From positions 310,001 to 374,000 of the forward strand of contig JACKHS010000001.1 in assembly GCA_020638875.1 (NCBI GenBank): a stretch of 64,000 bases of DNA. The letters run 5' to 3'. Shown here piece after piece: positions 30,340 to 38,764 of this stretch; positions within the stretch are counted from its first letter, which is position 1, and each line of letters begins with the position of its first letter. The notes under the pieces were generated by a model. The model had not been told where the DNA came from. It ran no database searches and saw nothing but the letters and a program-made list of their open reading frames with translations. A program made the translations under genes and the position numbers. This stretch comes from Planctomycetota bacterium. GTDB lineage: Bacteria > Planctomycetota > UBA1135 > GCA-002686595.

Positions 30340-32328
30340 TCAGCGCGCCACGTACTCGCCGCCGTTCTGCTCCGCGAGGCTGCGCAGGAGGTACGCGTCC
30401 TGCGCGCCCGACAGGCCGATCGTGTGGATCGTGATGCCGGCCGAGGCGTTGAGGTCGCGCACGAAGGCCAGGATCTCGTCGGGGTCCGTCGTCAGGCCGA
30501 CCGAAGGCCGACCGTCGGTCAGGAAGAAGATCGTGTCGATCTCCGGGGCGGACCAGGAGTCGCCGCCCTTGGCGCCCGCCATCTCGAGCGCGATCGCGAG
30601 CGCGCTGTAGATGTTGGTGCCGCCCACGGCCTGCAGCTCCTCGATCATCGCCAGCGCCTCGCCGCGCGTCTCCGCGTTCATCTCGACGAGGTCGTCCTGC
30701 CAGGTCCACACGTCGGAGGCGTAGAAGACCACGTTGAACACCGCGCCGTCCTGCGTGCCGCCGATGGCCTTGTTGAGCGCGATGCGCGCCTCCTCGAGGC
30801 GCGAGCGCTCCCCCGCGCGCGGCTCGTCGCGCGGCTTGTTCGGGTCGTCGTCGGGGTTGTCGCGCGGGATCATCGCGAACTCCATCGAGCCCGACAGGTC
30901 GAGCACGAACAGCACGCGCTTGCTCTCGGTCGAGATGCCGAAGAAGGTCGTCCCGATGGCCTCCTTGGCCTCCTCGCTCGCCTTCTGCTCGATCTCGCCG
31001 ATCGGCGGCACCTCGAAGCTCTCGCCGTTCTCGCCCCACCAGCGGCGCCAAAGCGTCGCGTTGTTGCGGTAGTTCTGCCCGGTGAGCGAGCGCAGCGCGT
31101 CGTTCGCGTCGCCGCGCAGGCGGCCCTGCTCGGCCTCGAGGCGGTCGATCAGGCGCGGGATCGCGGCCTTGAGCCGCAGGCGCGCGGCGGCGGCGTAGGC
31201 GCGGCTGCGCACGAACCAGCTCTCGTCGTCGAACAGCGTCCCGAGCAGCAGCTCGGCGCACTCGCCGTCGCCCGCCTCGGCCAGCGCGTCGATCAGGTAC
31301 GCGCGCCCGGCGGCCTCCTTCTCCGCCGCGGCGAGGGTGCGCAGCTCCGCGAGCACGGACGGTACGCCGCTCTTGCCGAGCATGTTCAGCGTGCGGCGGC
31401 GCGCGCCGTCCTTGGCCTTCTTCTGCGCGGCGAGCAGCTTCTTCACCGACTTGTCGAGCAGCTCGCCCTCCTCGCGCGCGAGCGCGACGCCGCCGGCCTC
31501 GCTGGCCGCGTCGCAGATGTGCGCGAGCTTGGTGACCGCCGCCTGCACGTCGGCGGCCTCCTTCTTCGCGGCGTCGTACTGCGGGCCCATCGAGCTGCGC
31601 CCGCCGGTCTGCACGTTCTCCTCCTGCATGCGCTTCTCGAGCTTGCGCACCTCGGTCATCAGCTTGGGCAGCTTGCGCTCGAGGCTGGAGCGCTCCTTGA
31701 CGAGGTCGCCGATCAGCTTCTGCAGGTCCACCGCGGTGCCGGGCCCGCCGAGGTAGCCGAGGATCTCGACCGCGGCGAGCTTCGCGCCGAGGTCGCTCGA
31801 CTCGGCGATCTCCTTCCACAGCTCCTTCTCGACGCCCTTGCGCTTGGAGTCGGCGAGCGAGGCCGAGAACGTCGCGGTGCCCTCGCCCAGCGCCTCGTGC
31901 CACGGCGTGTAGGCGGCGATCGTGTCGCGCTCCTTGCCGAGCTGGGCCTCGAGGTCGCGCAGCTTCTGGCGCTGGTCGCTCAGCGACTTCTCGAGCGTGT
32001 GGTCCTTCTCGGCGCGCAGCTTGAGCTCCTCGATGAAGGCCTGCTTGCGCTCCGCGGCGTAGCGCAGGCGATAGGCCTCGTCGGTCGCCTCGCGCAGGCG
32101 CGTGGAGACGCGCCCGAGCTCGCCCGACAGCAGCCCGAGCGCCGCCGGCTCGCCGAGGCTCATCAAGCGCTCGAGCGCCTGCTTGCGATCGCCGAGGCTG
32201 CCGCTGGCGGAGGCCTTGTGGAAGGCGGACACGGCGTCCTGGTACTCGTCGACCGCGAGCGCGGCGGGTCGAGCGAGGACGAGCGGAGCGAGGAGCAGGG
32301 CGAGGAGCGGCAGCAGGAGGCGCGACAT
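30340..32328 (-). CDS. Secreted HEAT-repeat and von Willebrand A domain protein
   Basis: 662 residues with a signal peptide (about 1-25, ending ALA-V). Residues 60-250 are largely coiled-coil, with heptad-like Lys/Glu/Leu sequence around LRDLEAQLGKERD and LPKLMTEVRKLEKRM. HEAT-like repeats occupy about 300-400. The C-terminal vWA domain (about 460-660) has an intact MIDAS: FVLDLSGSMEF, the Thr in VGGTNIYSAL and FLTDGRPS. Such planctomycete proteins are thought to act in envelope protein contacts. Nothing adjacent suggests a partner. Confidence 0.8.
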   Translation of the reverse strand: MSRLLLPLLALLLAPLVLARPAALAVDEYQDAVSAFHKASASGSLGDRKQALERLMSLGEPAALGLLSGELGRVSTRLREATDEAYRLRYAAERKQAFIEELKLRAEKDHTLEKSLSDQRQKLRDLEAQLGKERDTIAAYTPWHEALGEGTATFSASLADSKRKGVEKELWKEIAESSDLGAKLAAVEILGYLGGPGTAVDLQKLIGDLVKERSSLERKLPKLMTEVRKLEKRMQEENVQTGGRSSMGPQYDAAKKEAADVQAAVTKLAHICDAASEAGGVALAREEGELLDKSVKKLLAAQKKAKDGARRRTLNMLGKSGVPSVLAELRTLAAAEKEAAGRAYLIDALAEAGDGECAELLLGTLFDDESWFVRSRAYAAAARLRLKAAIPRLIDRLEAEQGRLRGDANDALRSLTGQNYRNNATLWRRWWGENGESFEVPPIGEIEQKASEEAKEAIGTTFFGISTESKRVLFVLDLSGSMEFAMIPRDNPDDDPNKPRDEPRAGERSRLEEARIALNKAIGGTQDGAVFNVVFYASDVWTWQDDLVEMNAETRGEALAMIEELQAVGGTNIYSALAIALEMAGAKGGDSWSAPEIDTIFFLTDGRPSVGLTTDPDEILAFVRDLNASAGITIHTIGLSGAQDAYLLRSLAEQNGGEYVAR

Positions 32329-32470
32329 GACGGAGGGGGGCGGAGTGCGGGGCCGAGAGATCCTAGCCCCGCGGCTGCGCGTGGTCTCCGAACGGGTCGG
32401 AAAGGGACGCGTCAGCGCCGCGAGGCACGTGAATCGCCGGCATGGGGCGGTGCGAGCGCGGCGCGTGGGC

Positions 32471-32476
32471 TAGGAT
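32471..32476 (+). promoter_or_regulatory. Candidate -10 element for rnpB
   Basis: TAGGAT (four of six to TATAAT) ends eight bases before the predicted RNase P RNA 5' end at 32485, the right distance for its promoter. No good -35 is evident. Confidence 0.45.
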
Positions 32477-32484
32477 GCGCGCGC

Positions 32485-32863
<379 letters not shown>

Positions 32864-33177
32864 GCACCTTCGCCGCGCTCGATCGCTCGCGTGTCGTCGT
32901 GACGAAGTTGAACGCCGGCCTCGGCTACTGAGGTGAATGACCCACTACATGTAGCGGGCCGTTCACGCGGCGACCGCACGATCTTGATCTTTCGAGCACA
33001 CACGCGTAGACTCGGCACCTATCGCCGGCGACCTCTCCACCGCGCGTTCGTGCCGCCCCCTCCTTTGCCCGGCACGAGCTTCGAGAGACGAGGTCGGCGG
33101 CTCGCGCGTTTCACCGTTCCGCCTCGGACGCACCGCCTCGTCCGCGGCCCCACCGCCGACACCTCCAGGCCGCTCTC
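32864..33177. other. Intergenic region after rnpB with an imperfect palindrome
   Basis: About 314 bases without a convincing gene. A palindromic hairpin at 32933-32966 has outer arms GTGAA/TTCAC, inner CCC/GGG and a CTACATGTAG core with small mismatched bulges; it could terminate rnpB or be an operator. The last 100 bases before the NUDIX start are pyrimidine-rich and hold no good ribosome binding site. Confidence 0.45.
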
Positions 33178-33852
33178 ATGGAGTTCGTCTACGTCGTCCC
33201 TCGGGAAGAGCTCTTCCCGCACTGCACCCCGCACGGCCTCGCGCCGTTCGGGCTGAGCGAGGACGAGGGCGGCTTCGAGCGCGAGACCTTCGAAGCGCGC
33301 GCGCTCGAGCGCGGCTTCTTCGTCGAGCGCGCCTACGCCGAGCGCGCGCCGCACCTCAAGCAGGTCATCCCCTACGCCATCGTCTGCGTGGGCGACGACG
33401 TGCTGCTGGTGCAGCGCACGAAGGGCGGCGGCGAGGCGCGCCTGCACCACAAGCTCTCGATCGGGATCGGCGGACACGTCAACCCGATCGACGCCGAAGC
33501 GCTCCCGCCCGCGCACCTCGCCGCGGGCGGCACGGCCGACCTCTTCACCGCGGCCACTGCGCGCGAGCTCGAAGAGGAGCTCCACGTCGAGGGCGAGTTC
33601 ACGGCCCGCACCGTGGGACTCCTCAACGACGACACCAACCCCGTGGGCGCCGTTCACCTCGGTCTGGTCCAAGTGATCCAGGTCCGCGGCACGGTCTCCG
33701 TCCGCGAGGAAGACCAGCTCGAAGGGCGCCTCGTCTCCGTCGAGGAGCTGAAGCGCCTGCGCGCCGAGGGCGCTGACTTCGAGACCTGGTCCGCGCTGCT
33801 CGTCGACGCCCTCGACGCGCTGCTCCCCCACACCACCGTGTCCCTCTCCTGA
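33178..33852 (+). CDS. NUDIX-fold protein
   Basis: 224 residues. A core NUDIX sheet and box can be traced: VIPYAIVCVGDDVLLVQRTK, then LSIGIGGHVNPID and, after about 18 extra residues, the helix TAATARELEEELHV. The helix supplies the REUxEE part of the box, but the usual spacing from the first Gly is enlarged by the insertion. Members with GIGGH and this arrangement are often annotated as phosphoesterases; the substrate is unknown. It is the first gene of a plus-strand pair with the 79-residue gene 60 bases downstream. Confidence 0.72.
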   Translation: MEFVYVVPREELFPHCTPHGLAPFGLSEDEGGFERETFEARALERGFFVERAYAERAPHLKQVIPYAIVCVGDDVLLVQRTKGGGEARLHHKLSIGIGGHVNPIDAEALPPAHLAAGGTADLFTAATARELEEELHVEGEFTARTVGLLNDDTNPVGAVHLGLVQVIQVRGTVSVREEDQLEGRLVSVEELKRLRAEGADFETWSALLVDALDALLPHTTVSLS

Positions 33853-33911
33853 GGCCCCCTCCATCCCCGCGCCGCCCCCCAGCGTGCCCAGGCCCCGAAC
33901 CCAAGGTTGCG

Positions 33912-34151
33912 ATGAGTTCGACCAAGAAGAGCCGTGAGATGATCCCGGAGCGTATCTACGACATGCTCCTCAACGCCCGCACGGCCGACAAGGTGACGAT
34001 GCACTTCAAGGACGGCCGCGTCGTCGCCGGCGCCCTGATCTTCAACCCCTTCAAGGGCACCGGCCGGCTGATCAACATCGAGCGTGAGCAGAGCGTCGAC
34101 TTCAGCGTCGACGACATCCGCGAGCTCAAGCTGCAAGCCGCAAGCGTCTGA
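33912..34151 (+). CDS. Conserved small protein, possible Sm-like beta-barrel
   Basis: 79 residues; ATG 33912, with only a weak AAGG at 33903-33906. A short helical N-terminus (REMIPERIYDMLLNARTADK) is followed by strands VTMHFKDGRVVAGALIF, GRLINIE and QSVDFSVDDIRELKL. A five-strand pattern containing xDGRVVxG after a helix is what Sm/Hfq-like and related small barrels look like, so RNA or protein binding is possible. This is inferred from the strand pattern only; the family is not recognised. Confidence 0.6.
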   Translation: MSSTKKSREMIPERIYDMLLNARTADKVTMHFKDGRVVAGALIFNPFKGTGRLINIEREQSVDFSVDDIRELKLQAASV

Positions 34152-34190
34152 GCTCGCGCACGCGGGAGGCTCCCGCGAACCCAGCGCCCC

Positions 34191-34268
34191 GCGCGGTCCG
34201 GAGGATCGCGCGGGGCGCGGCGATTTCAGAGGCCGCGCGGTCCGAAGGATCGCGCGGGGCGCGGCGAT
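34191..34268. repeat. Two direct 34-base hairpin repeats
   Basis: Nearly identical 34-base units lie at 34191-34224 and 34235-34268, one mismatch apart, each starting GCGCGGTCCG and ending GCGCGGCGAT. Each unit contains a stem (CGCGCGGTCC-GAA-GGATCGCGCG in the second) of about ten pairs with a three-base loop. They sit between the 79-residue gene and the FG-GAP protein and may serve as a terminator pair or a REP-like element. Confidence 0.75.
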
Positions 34269-34281
34269 GCGCGGCGGTACC

Positions 34282-36903
34282 ATGCGCGCGCTCTCCGACC
34301 CCCGAAGACAGATGCTGGCTCCCCTCCTGCTCTCGCTCGCGCCGCAAGCGGCGCTCGTCCCCCACGTCGAGGTGCGCGACGCCGACGGCTACGAGTACGC
34401 CGGCGCCCTCGAGCAGGGCCGGCTCACCCTCGTGCTGCCGACGGTCACGACGAACGAGCGCGCGCCGCGGCTCGTCGCGAACAGCAAGGGCCTGGGGGTG
34501 CGCCTCGCCGCTCCCGTCGAAGGCACGAGCGTCGTCGCCGCGAGCCTGCGCGTGATCGAGCACCCGGCGGAGCAGCGGGTGCTGCTCGTGGACGGCGAAC
34601 CGCGGCTCTTCACGGAGCCGGTGCTGCCGGCCTACGCCCGCGACGCGGCGGGCCGCGACTGGCTGCCCGAGCTGGCGCGCTACGACCTCGCGCTCGTGGA
34701 GTTCGGCGACCTCGAGCTACCGCCGCCGCCCGAGGGGAGTGTGCTCGTCCTGCAGTACGGCGAGGAGCCGCGCCCGCAGCCGAGCGTCGCAGGCCTCCAG
34801 GAGGGAGCGAACGCGGCGTCCGTGGTGGGCGGGGGCGTCTACTTCGGGGCCGAGCGCGCGCCACTCGCCGCGTGGATCCCGCCGGAGGCGGCCGCGGATT
34901 CGGCCGCGGACTCGGACTCGGACTCGGACTCGGACTCCGCGGTCCCGGCGATCCCGAAGGGCCTGTGGGATCGGGTGAACCCGTTCCGCGTGGACCAGGC
35001 GAGCTTCGCTCGCCCCTGCGAGCTGGACGCGGCGAGCCTCCGCGCTTGCGCGCTGCAACGCGCGTGGGTCTATCGCGGCGCAGCCACGACGCTCGCGCGG
35101 CGTCACGGCCGCGGACCCGCGCGACCGCTCGCCGCGACGAGCGGCCTGAAGGCGGAGGCGCTGACCGACTTCGCGTGGCCCGTCGCGCTCGACGCGGGCG
35201 GCGTGCTCGAGTTGCGCTTCGCTTCACCGCCGCCGCCCGCGCAGGGGAAGGTCCAGACCTACCTGCTCGAGGTCGTCGCCGACGTGGAGCCGGCCGCGAC
35301 GCGACCCCCCGTCGCGACGGAGGCCGCTCAGCGGCCATGGTTCGTCGACCGCGCGCCCGCGCTCGGCCTCGCCACCGTGCACTTCGAGGGCCCCGACGAC
35401 CAGCGCGACATCCGCCCCACCATGGGGCCCGGCGCGGCGTGGGGCGACGTCGACGGCGACGGCTGGCAGGACCTGCTCGTCGTGCAGGGCGGCGGGCGCG
35501 AAGGTTGCGCGACGCCCGTGAACCGCCTCTACAGGAACGTCGCCGGCCGCTTCACCGAGCTGCAGACGCTCGACGACGGCGCGGGCATGGGCGCGCTCTT
35601 CTTCGACCTCGACGGCGACGGCGACCTCGACCTCTACCAGGCGAACTACGGCGCGGATCGACTGTACGTGAACGACGGCCGCGGCCGCTTCGAGGACGTC
35701 AGCGCCGCGCAGGGCATCGGCGGCGACCTGTGGAGCGCGGGCGTGTGCGCCGGCGACGTGGACGGCGACGGCGACCTCGACCTCTACGTGACGAGCTACC
35801 TCGACTACGACCTCGAGAAGCTGCCGCCGGTCGAGCAGCTCGCCGGCATGCGCCGCGAGGACCCGGTCGAGATGCTGCCCTTCGCCTTCCCCGGCCAGCG
35901 CAACACGTTCTACGAGAACCGCGGCGGGAAGCTCGTCGACGTGACCGAGGCGCGCGGCCTGCTCGACGTGCAGGGCCGCGGCATGCAGGCGGTGTTCTGG
36001 GACTTCGACCGCGACGGCGACCTCGACCTCTACGCGGCGAACGACGTGTCGTTCAACGTGCTCTTCCGCAACGACGGCGCGGGGCACTTCGAGGACGTGT
36101 CCTTCCAGACCGGCATGGACGACCCGCGCGGCGGCATGGGCGTGGCGCTCGGCGACGTGGACGGCGACGGCGACGAGGACCTGTTCCTCGCGAACTGGCA
36201 GCTCGAGGCGAACGCGCTGTACCTCAACAACTACGTCGCGACGGCCGAGCGCAAGGTGCACGTCGGCACGTTCCAGGACGGCACGGTGCGCTCCGGCCTC
36301 GGCCCGGCGGGCGTCGGCGTCACGTCGTGGGGCGCCGTGCTCTTCGACGTCGACAACGACGGCGACCTCGACCTCTTCGTGCCCAACGGCTACACGAGCC
36401 CCGACTACGAGAGCACCGGCATCTGCGTCGGCCAGCGGAACCAGCTCTTCCTGAACGACGGCGAGGGCCGCTTCGAGGACGCGAGCGCGCGGGCGGGCGA
36501 CGACGTGACGTGCGCGCTCGCCTCGCGCGCCGCGGCGGCGTGCGACTACGACCGCGACGGCCGCCTCGACCTGTTCGTCACGAACAACAACGGCCCCTAC
36601 CAGCTCCTGCGCAACGAGCTCGCCACCGGCAACCACTGGCTCGGCCTCGACCTGCGCATGGACGGGCCGAACCCGTACGCGGTGGGCGCGTGGGTCGAGC
36701 TCGAGGCCGGCGACCTGCGCCTCGTGCGAACGCTGCGCCTGGGCGAGGGCTACCTCACCGGCCACGCGCCCGAGCTGCACTTCGGCCTCGGCCCGAACGA
36801 CGCGGTCGCGCGCCTCGTCGTGCACTGGCCCGACGGCCGCACGAGCGAGCACGCGGTCGACGGCGTCGACCGCTGGCTGACGCTCACCGCGCCGCCGCGC
36901 TGA
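34282..36903 (+). CDS. Secreted FG-GAP/VCBS repeat protein with ASPIC/UnbV C-terminus
   Basis: 873 residues if ATG 34282 is used; ATG 34267 and ATG 34312 are also in frame, and 34312 opens the hydrophobic signal segment directly. Residues 30-320 are a unique N-terminal region that includes a Ser-Asp repeat linker (34908-34937). From about 350, FG-GAP/VCBS calcium loops recur, e.g. DVDGDGWQDLLVV, DLDGDGDLDLYQA, DVDGDGDLDLYVT, DFDRDGDLDLYAA and DVDNDGDLDLFVP. The ASPIC/UnbV end reads NHWLGLDLRM and FGLGPNDAVARLVVHWPDG. Secreted, likely adhesion or scaffold. Confidence 0.85.
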   Translation: MRALSDPRRQMLAPLLLSLAPQAALVPHVEVRDADGYEYAGALEQGRLTLVLPTVTTNERAPRLVANSKGLGVRLAAPVEGTSVVAASLRVIEHPAEQRVLLVDGEPRLFTEPVLPAYARDAAGRDWLPELARYDLALVEFGDLELPPPPEGSVLVLQYGEEPRPQPSVAGLQEGANAASVVGGGVYFGAERAPLAAWIPPEAAADSAADSDSDSDSDSAVPAIPKGLWDRVNPFRVDQASFARPCELDAASLRACALQRAWVYRGAATTLARRHGRGPARPLAATSGLKAEALTDFAWPVALDAGGVLELRFASPPPPAQGKVQTYLLEVVADVEPAATRPPVATEAAQRPWFVDRAPALGLATVHFEGPDDQRDIRPTMGPGAAWGDVDGDGWQDLLVVQGGGREGCATPVNRLYRNVAGRFTELQTLDDGAGMGALFFDLDGDGDLDLYQANYGADRLYVNDGRGRFEDVSAAQGIGGDLWSAGVCAGDVDGDGDLDLYVTSYLDYDLEKLPPVEQLAGMRREDPVEMLPFAFPGQRNTFYENRGGKLVDVTEARGLLDVQGRGMQAVFWDFDRDGDLDLYAANDVSFNVLFRNDGAGHFEDVSFQTGMDDPRGGMGVALGDVDGDGDEDLFLANWQLEANALYLNNYVATAERKVHVGTFQDGTVRSGLGPAGVGVTSWGAVLFDVDNDGDLDLFVPNGYTSPDYESTGICVGQRNQLFLNDGEGRFEDASARAGDDVTCALASRAAAACDYDRDGRLDLFVTNNNGPYQLLRNELATGNHWLGLDLRMDGPNPYAVGAWVELEAGDLRLVRTLRLGEGYLTGHAPELHFGLGPNDAVARLVVHWPDGRTSEHAVDGVDRWLTLTAPPR
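34908..34937. repeat. Hexanucleotide repeat (CTCGGA)n inside the FG-GAP gene
   Basis: Five near-perfect copies of a CTCGGA-type hexamer encode an alternating Asp-Ser linker. Copy number can change without a frameshift, so linker length may vary between strains. Confidence 0.8.
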
Positions 36904-36912
36904 GCGCGCGCC

Positions 36913-38178
36913 TCAGGCGCCGGGGAAGAGGTCCGTGAGCTGCAGCTGCAACTCGGCCGGCGGCGTGTCGGCCGGGATCGGCGTCGAGCTGCAGCCCTCG
37001 AGCCGCACGTGCTCGTTCGACCAGCCGAGCGGGTCGCTGCCGAGCAGCTCGAACTGACAGCCGACGAGGACGGCGGCGGAGTCGGCGTCGAGCGAGGACA
37101 GGAAGCGCAGCTCGATCAGCCGGAAGCGGCAGCGCTCGAAGCGCATGAGGAACGGCGGCCCCGGGCGCAGCAGGCTGCCCCGGCCGGGCGCGCGGCCGTA
37201 GCCGCCGAGGAACTCGCAGTCGGTCGCGTGGACGACCGCGCCGCCGTTGAAGCTGAACACGGTGCAGCCGCCGTGCCCCGCGTCGAAGCGCACGACGCGC
37301 ACGCGCTCCATCCGCACGGAGCTCACGTCCGAGCGGTGGTCGAACAGGCCGTCGTCGTCGCAGTCGAGCGTCAGGTCGCGGAACGCGAGGCGCGCGAGGC
37401 TGCCCTGCGCGCCGAGGTCGCCGAGCCGCAGCAGCGTCGCGTCCTTGCCCGCGCCGACGATCGTCACGTCGCTCGGCAGCGTGCGGCCGTCCTCGCCGCG
37501 CAGCCGGCGCTCGTCGAGCACGTGCACGCCCGGGCCGAAGCGCAGCGTCGTGCCGGCCTCGAGCCGCGCGTCGGGCGTCGCGACGAACTCGGCGCCGTCG
37601 AGCGCGCCGCCCGCGCGCTGCGGCGCGAACATCGCCGCGACGGCGGCCTGGTCGAGGTCGGCGGGCGTCGGCGCCCAGACGTCCTCCGCCACGAGCCGCA
37701 GCAGCTCGAGCGCTCGCCTGCGCGCGCGCCGCGCGCAGGCGGTCCGCCTGGTTCGCGTCCTCGGCCGCCTCCGTGCGAAGCCGCGCCGAGAGCGAGCACC
37801 TCCTCGCGGAAGCGCGCCTCGCCGCGCACCTCGTCCTCGCTCGTCGGCGGCTCGCGGCGCACGAGGCCCACGCGGCCGAACTGCGCGCGTGGTGCGCGAG
37901 CAGCGCCGCCGAGAAGAGCGGCCCCACGCCGTCCTCGTCGATCACGCGCACCGGCGGCGGCGCCGCGTCGTCCGCGCCCGCGTCCTCGCGCGCGGCGGGC
38001 CCGGCGCGGCGCGGACGAGCTCCGCGGCGGGCGCCGGCGGCGGCTCGACCGCCCGCGGCGGCGGCGACACCTCGGCGGTGCCCTCGCGGGCGGACACGGG
38101 TCGCACGAGCGACGACACGGCCCAGCCGCAGGCGATCCCCACGGCGAGTGCGAGCGCGAGCGGGGCGGCGAGCTTCAT
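36913..38178 (-). pseudogene. Membrane-anchored right-handed beta-helix protein, frame disrupted
   Basis: The gene begins at ATG 38176-38178 with a clear signal/anchor (MKLAAPLALALAVGIACGWA) and a Pro-rich linker. Protein-like sequence then changes frame several times between about 38050 and 37690: EDAGADDAAPPPVRVIDEDG, then GLVRREPPTSEDEVRGEARF, then RLRTEAAEDANQADRLRAAR, and finally LVAEDVWAPTPADLDQAAV, which starts an uninterrupted 250-residue stretch to the stop at 36913. That last part has short beta-strand rungs (VSSVRMERVRVVRF, GGAVVHATDCEFLGG, MRFERCRFRLIEL) typical of pectate-lyase-like beta-helices. The net shift is zero. It is last in the M1-AhpD minus-strand group. Confidence 0.55.
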
Positions 38179-38182
38179 CGGT

Positions 38183-38758
38183 CTATCCCTCCGGGTACGG
38201 CGTCATCTCGGGCTCGAGGTCCACGTGCACCGCGTCGGCGACGCGGTTGATGTAGTTGAAGTAGCTGACGACCTGGATCGCGTCGTGGATCGCGTGGTCG
38301 TCGAAGCCGTGGGCGCGCAGCGCCTCGACGTCCCCCGCGGTCATCGCGGCCGGCGTGCGCGTGAGCTTCTCCGCGTAGGCGCAGAGCGCGCGCGTCGGCG
38401 CGTCGAGATCCGCCGCGCGCCAGTCCTCCTGCGCCGCGGCCACGAGGGCCTCGCGCGCGGCGTCGTCGAGGTGCGGGAGCTCGGCACGGAGGTCCCAGGC
38501 GTGTGCCTGCGTTCAGTAGTGGCAGGCGTTCGCGCGACTCGTGACCGTGGCGAGCAGCTCGCGCTGCCAGCGCGCGAGGCCGCCGGGCGCGTACATGACG
38601 CGCTGGTAGAGCGCCATCGACGCGTCGAGCACCGCGGGCTCCTGGCTCATCGCGCGCACGATGCCGAACACGCGGCCGGCGCGCTTCACCGCGGCCTCGT
38701 AGGCGCGCGCGAGGCGCCCGCTCGCCTCGCCCTGGCCGAAGGTCTTGATCCAGGTCAC
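38183..38758 (-). CDS. AhpD/carboxymuconolactone-decarboxylase-like protein, probable selenoprotein (TGA = Sec82)
   Basis: 191 residues if the in-frame TGA at 38513-38515 is read as selenocysteine. The family motif E-x11-C-x2-C-x3-H is met exactly with E67, C79, Sec82 and H86 (NACHY-U-TQAHAW); without recoding, translation would stop one residue short of the second redox Cys. The sequence beyond the TGA is a full, conserved family C-terminus (TPAAMTAGDVEALRAHGFDD, then VVSYFNYINRVADAVHVDLE) in the same frame. The family reduces peroxides through the CxxC pair or acts as a redox partner. It lies 6 bases after the M1 gene and 4 bases before the next. Alternative: one wrong base (TGC to TGA) in the assembly. 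Confidence 0.68.
38483..38507 (-). promoter_or_regulatory. Candidate bacterial SECIS stem-loop
   Basis: Starting six bases after the TGA, GGCAC (38503-38507) can pair with GTGCC (38483-38487), leaving a 15-base loop with GGG at 17-19 bases after the TGA. A shorter alternative CAGGC-ACAC-GCCTG also forms. Position and a G-containing loop fit bacterial SECIS rules, but the upper stem is weak. Confidence 0.35.
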
Positions 38759-38764
38759 GGGACC

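Noticed and set aside
34141..34290. A further small gene between the 79-residue gene and the FG-GAP gene
   Set aside because: The stretch is made of the two hairpin repeats and has no usable start with a coding pattern.
38183..38443. A separate 86-residue gene starting at 38443
   Set aside because: It is in the same frame as the upstream AhpD half and is its conserved C-terminus, so it is better read as one gene across the TGA.
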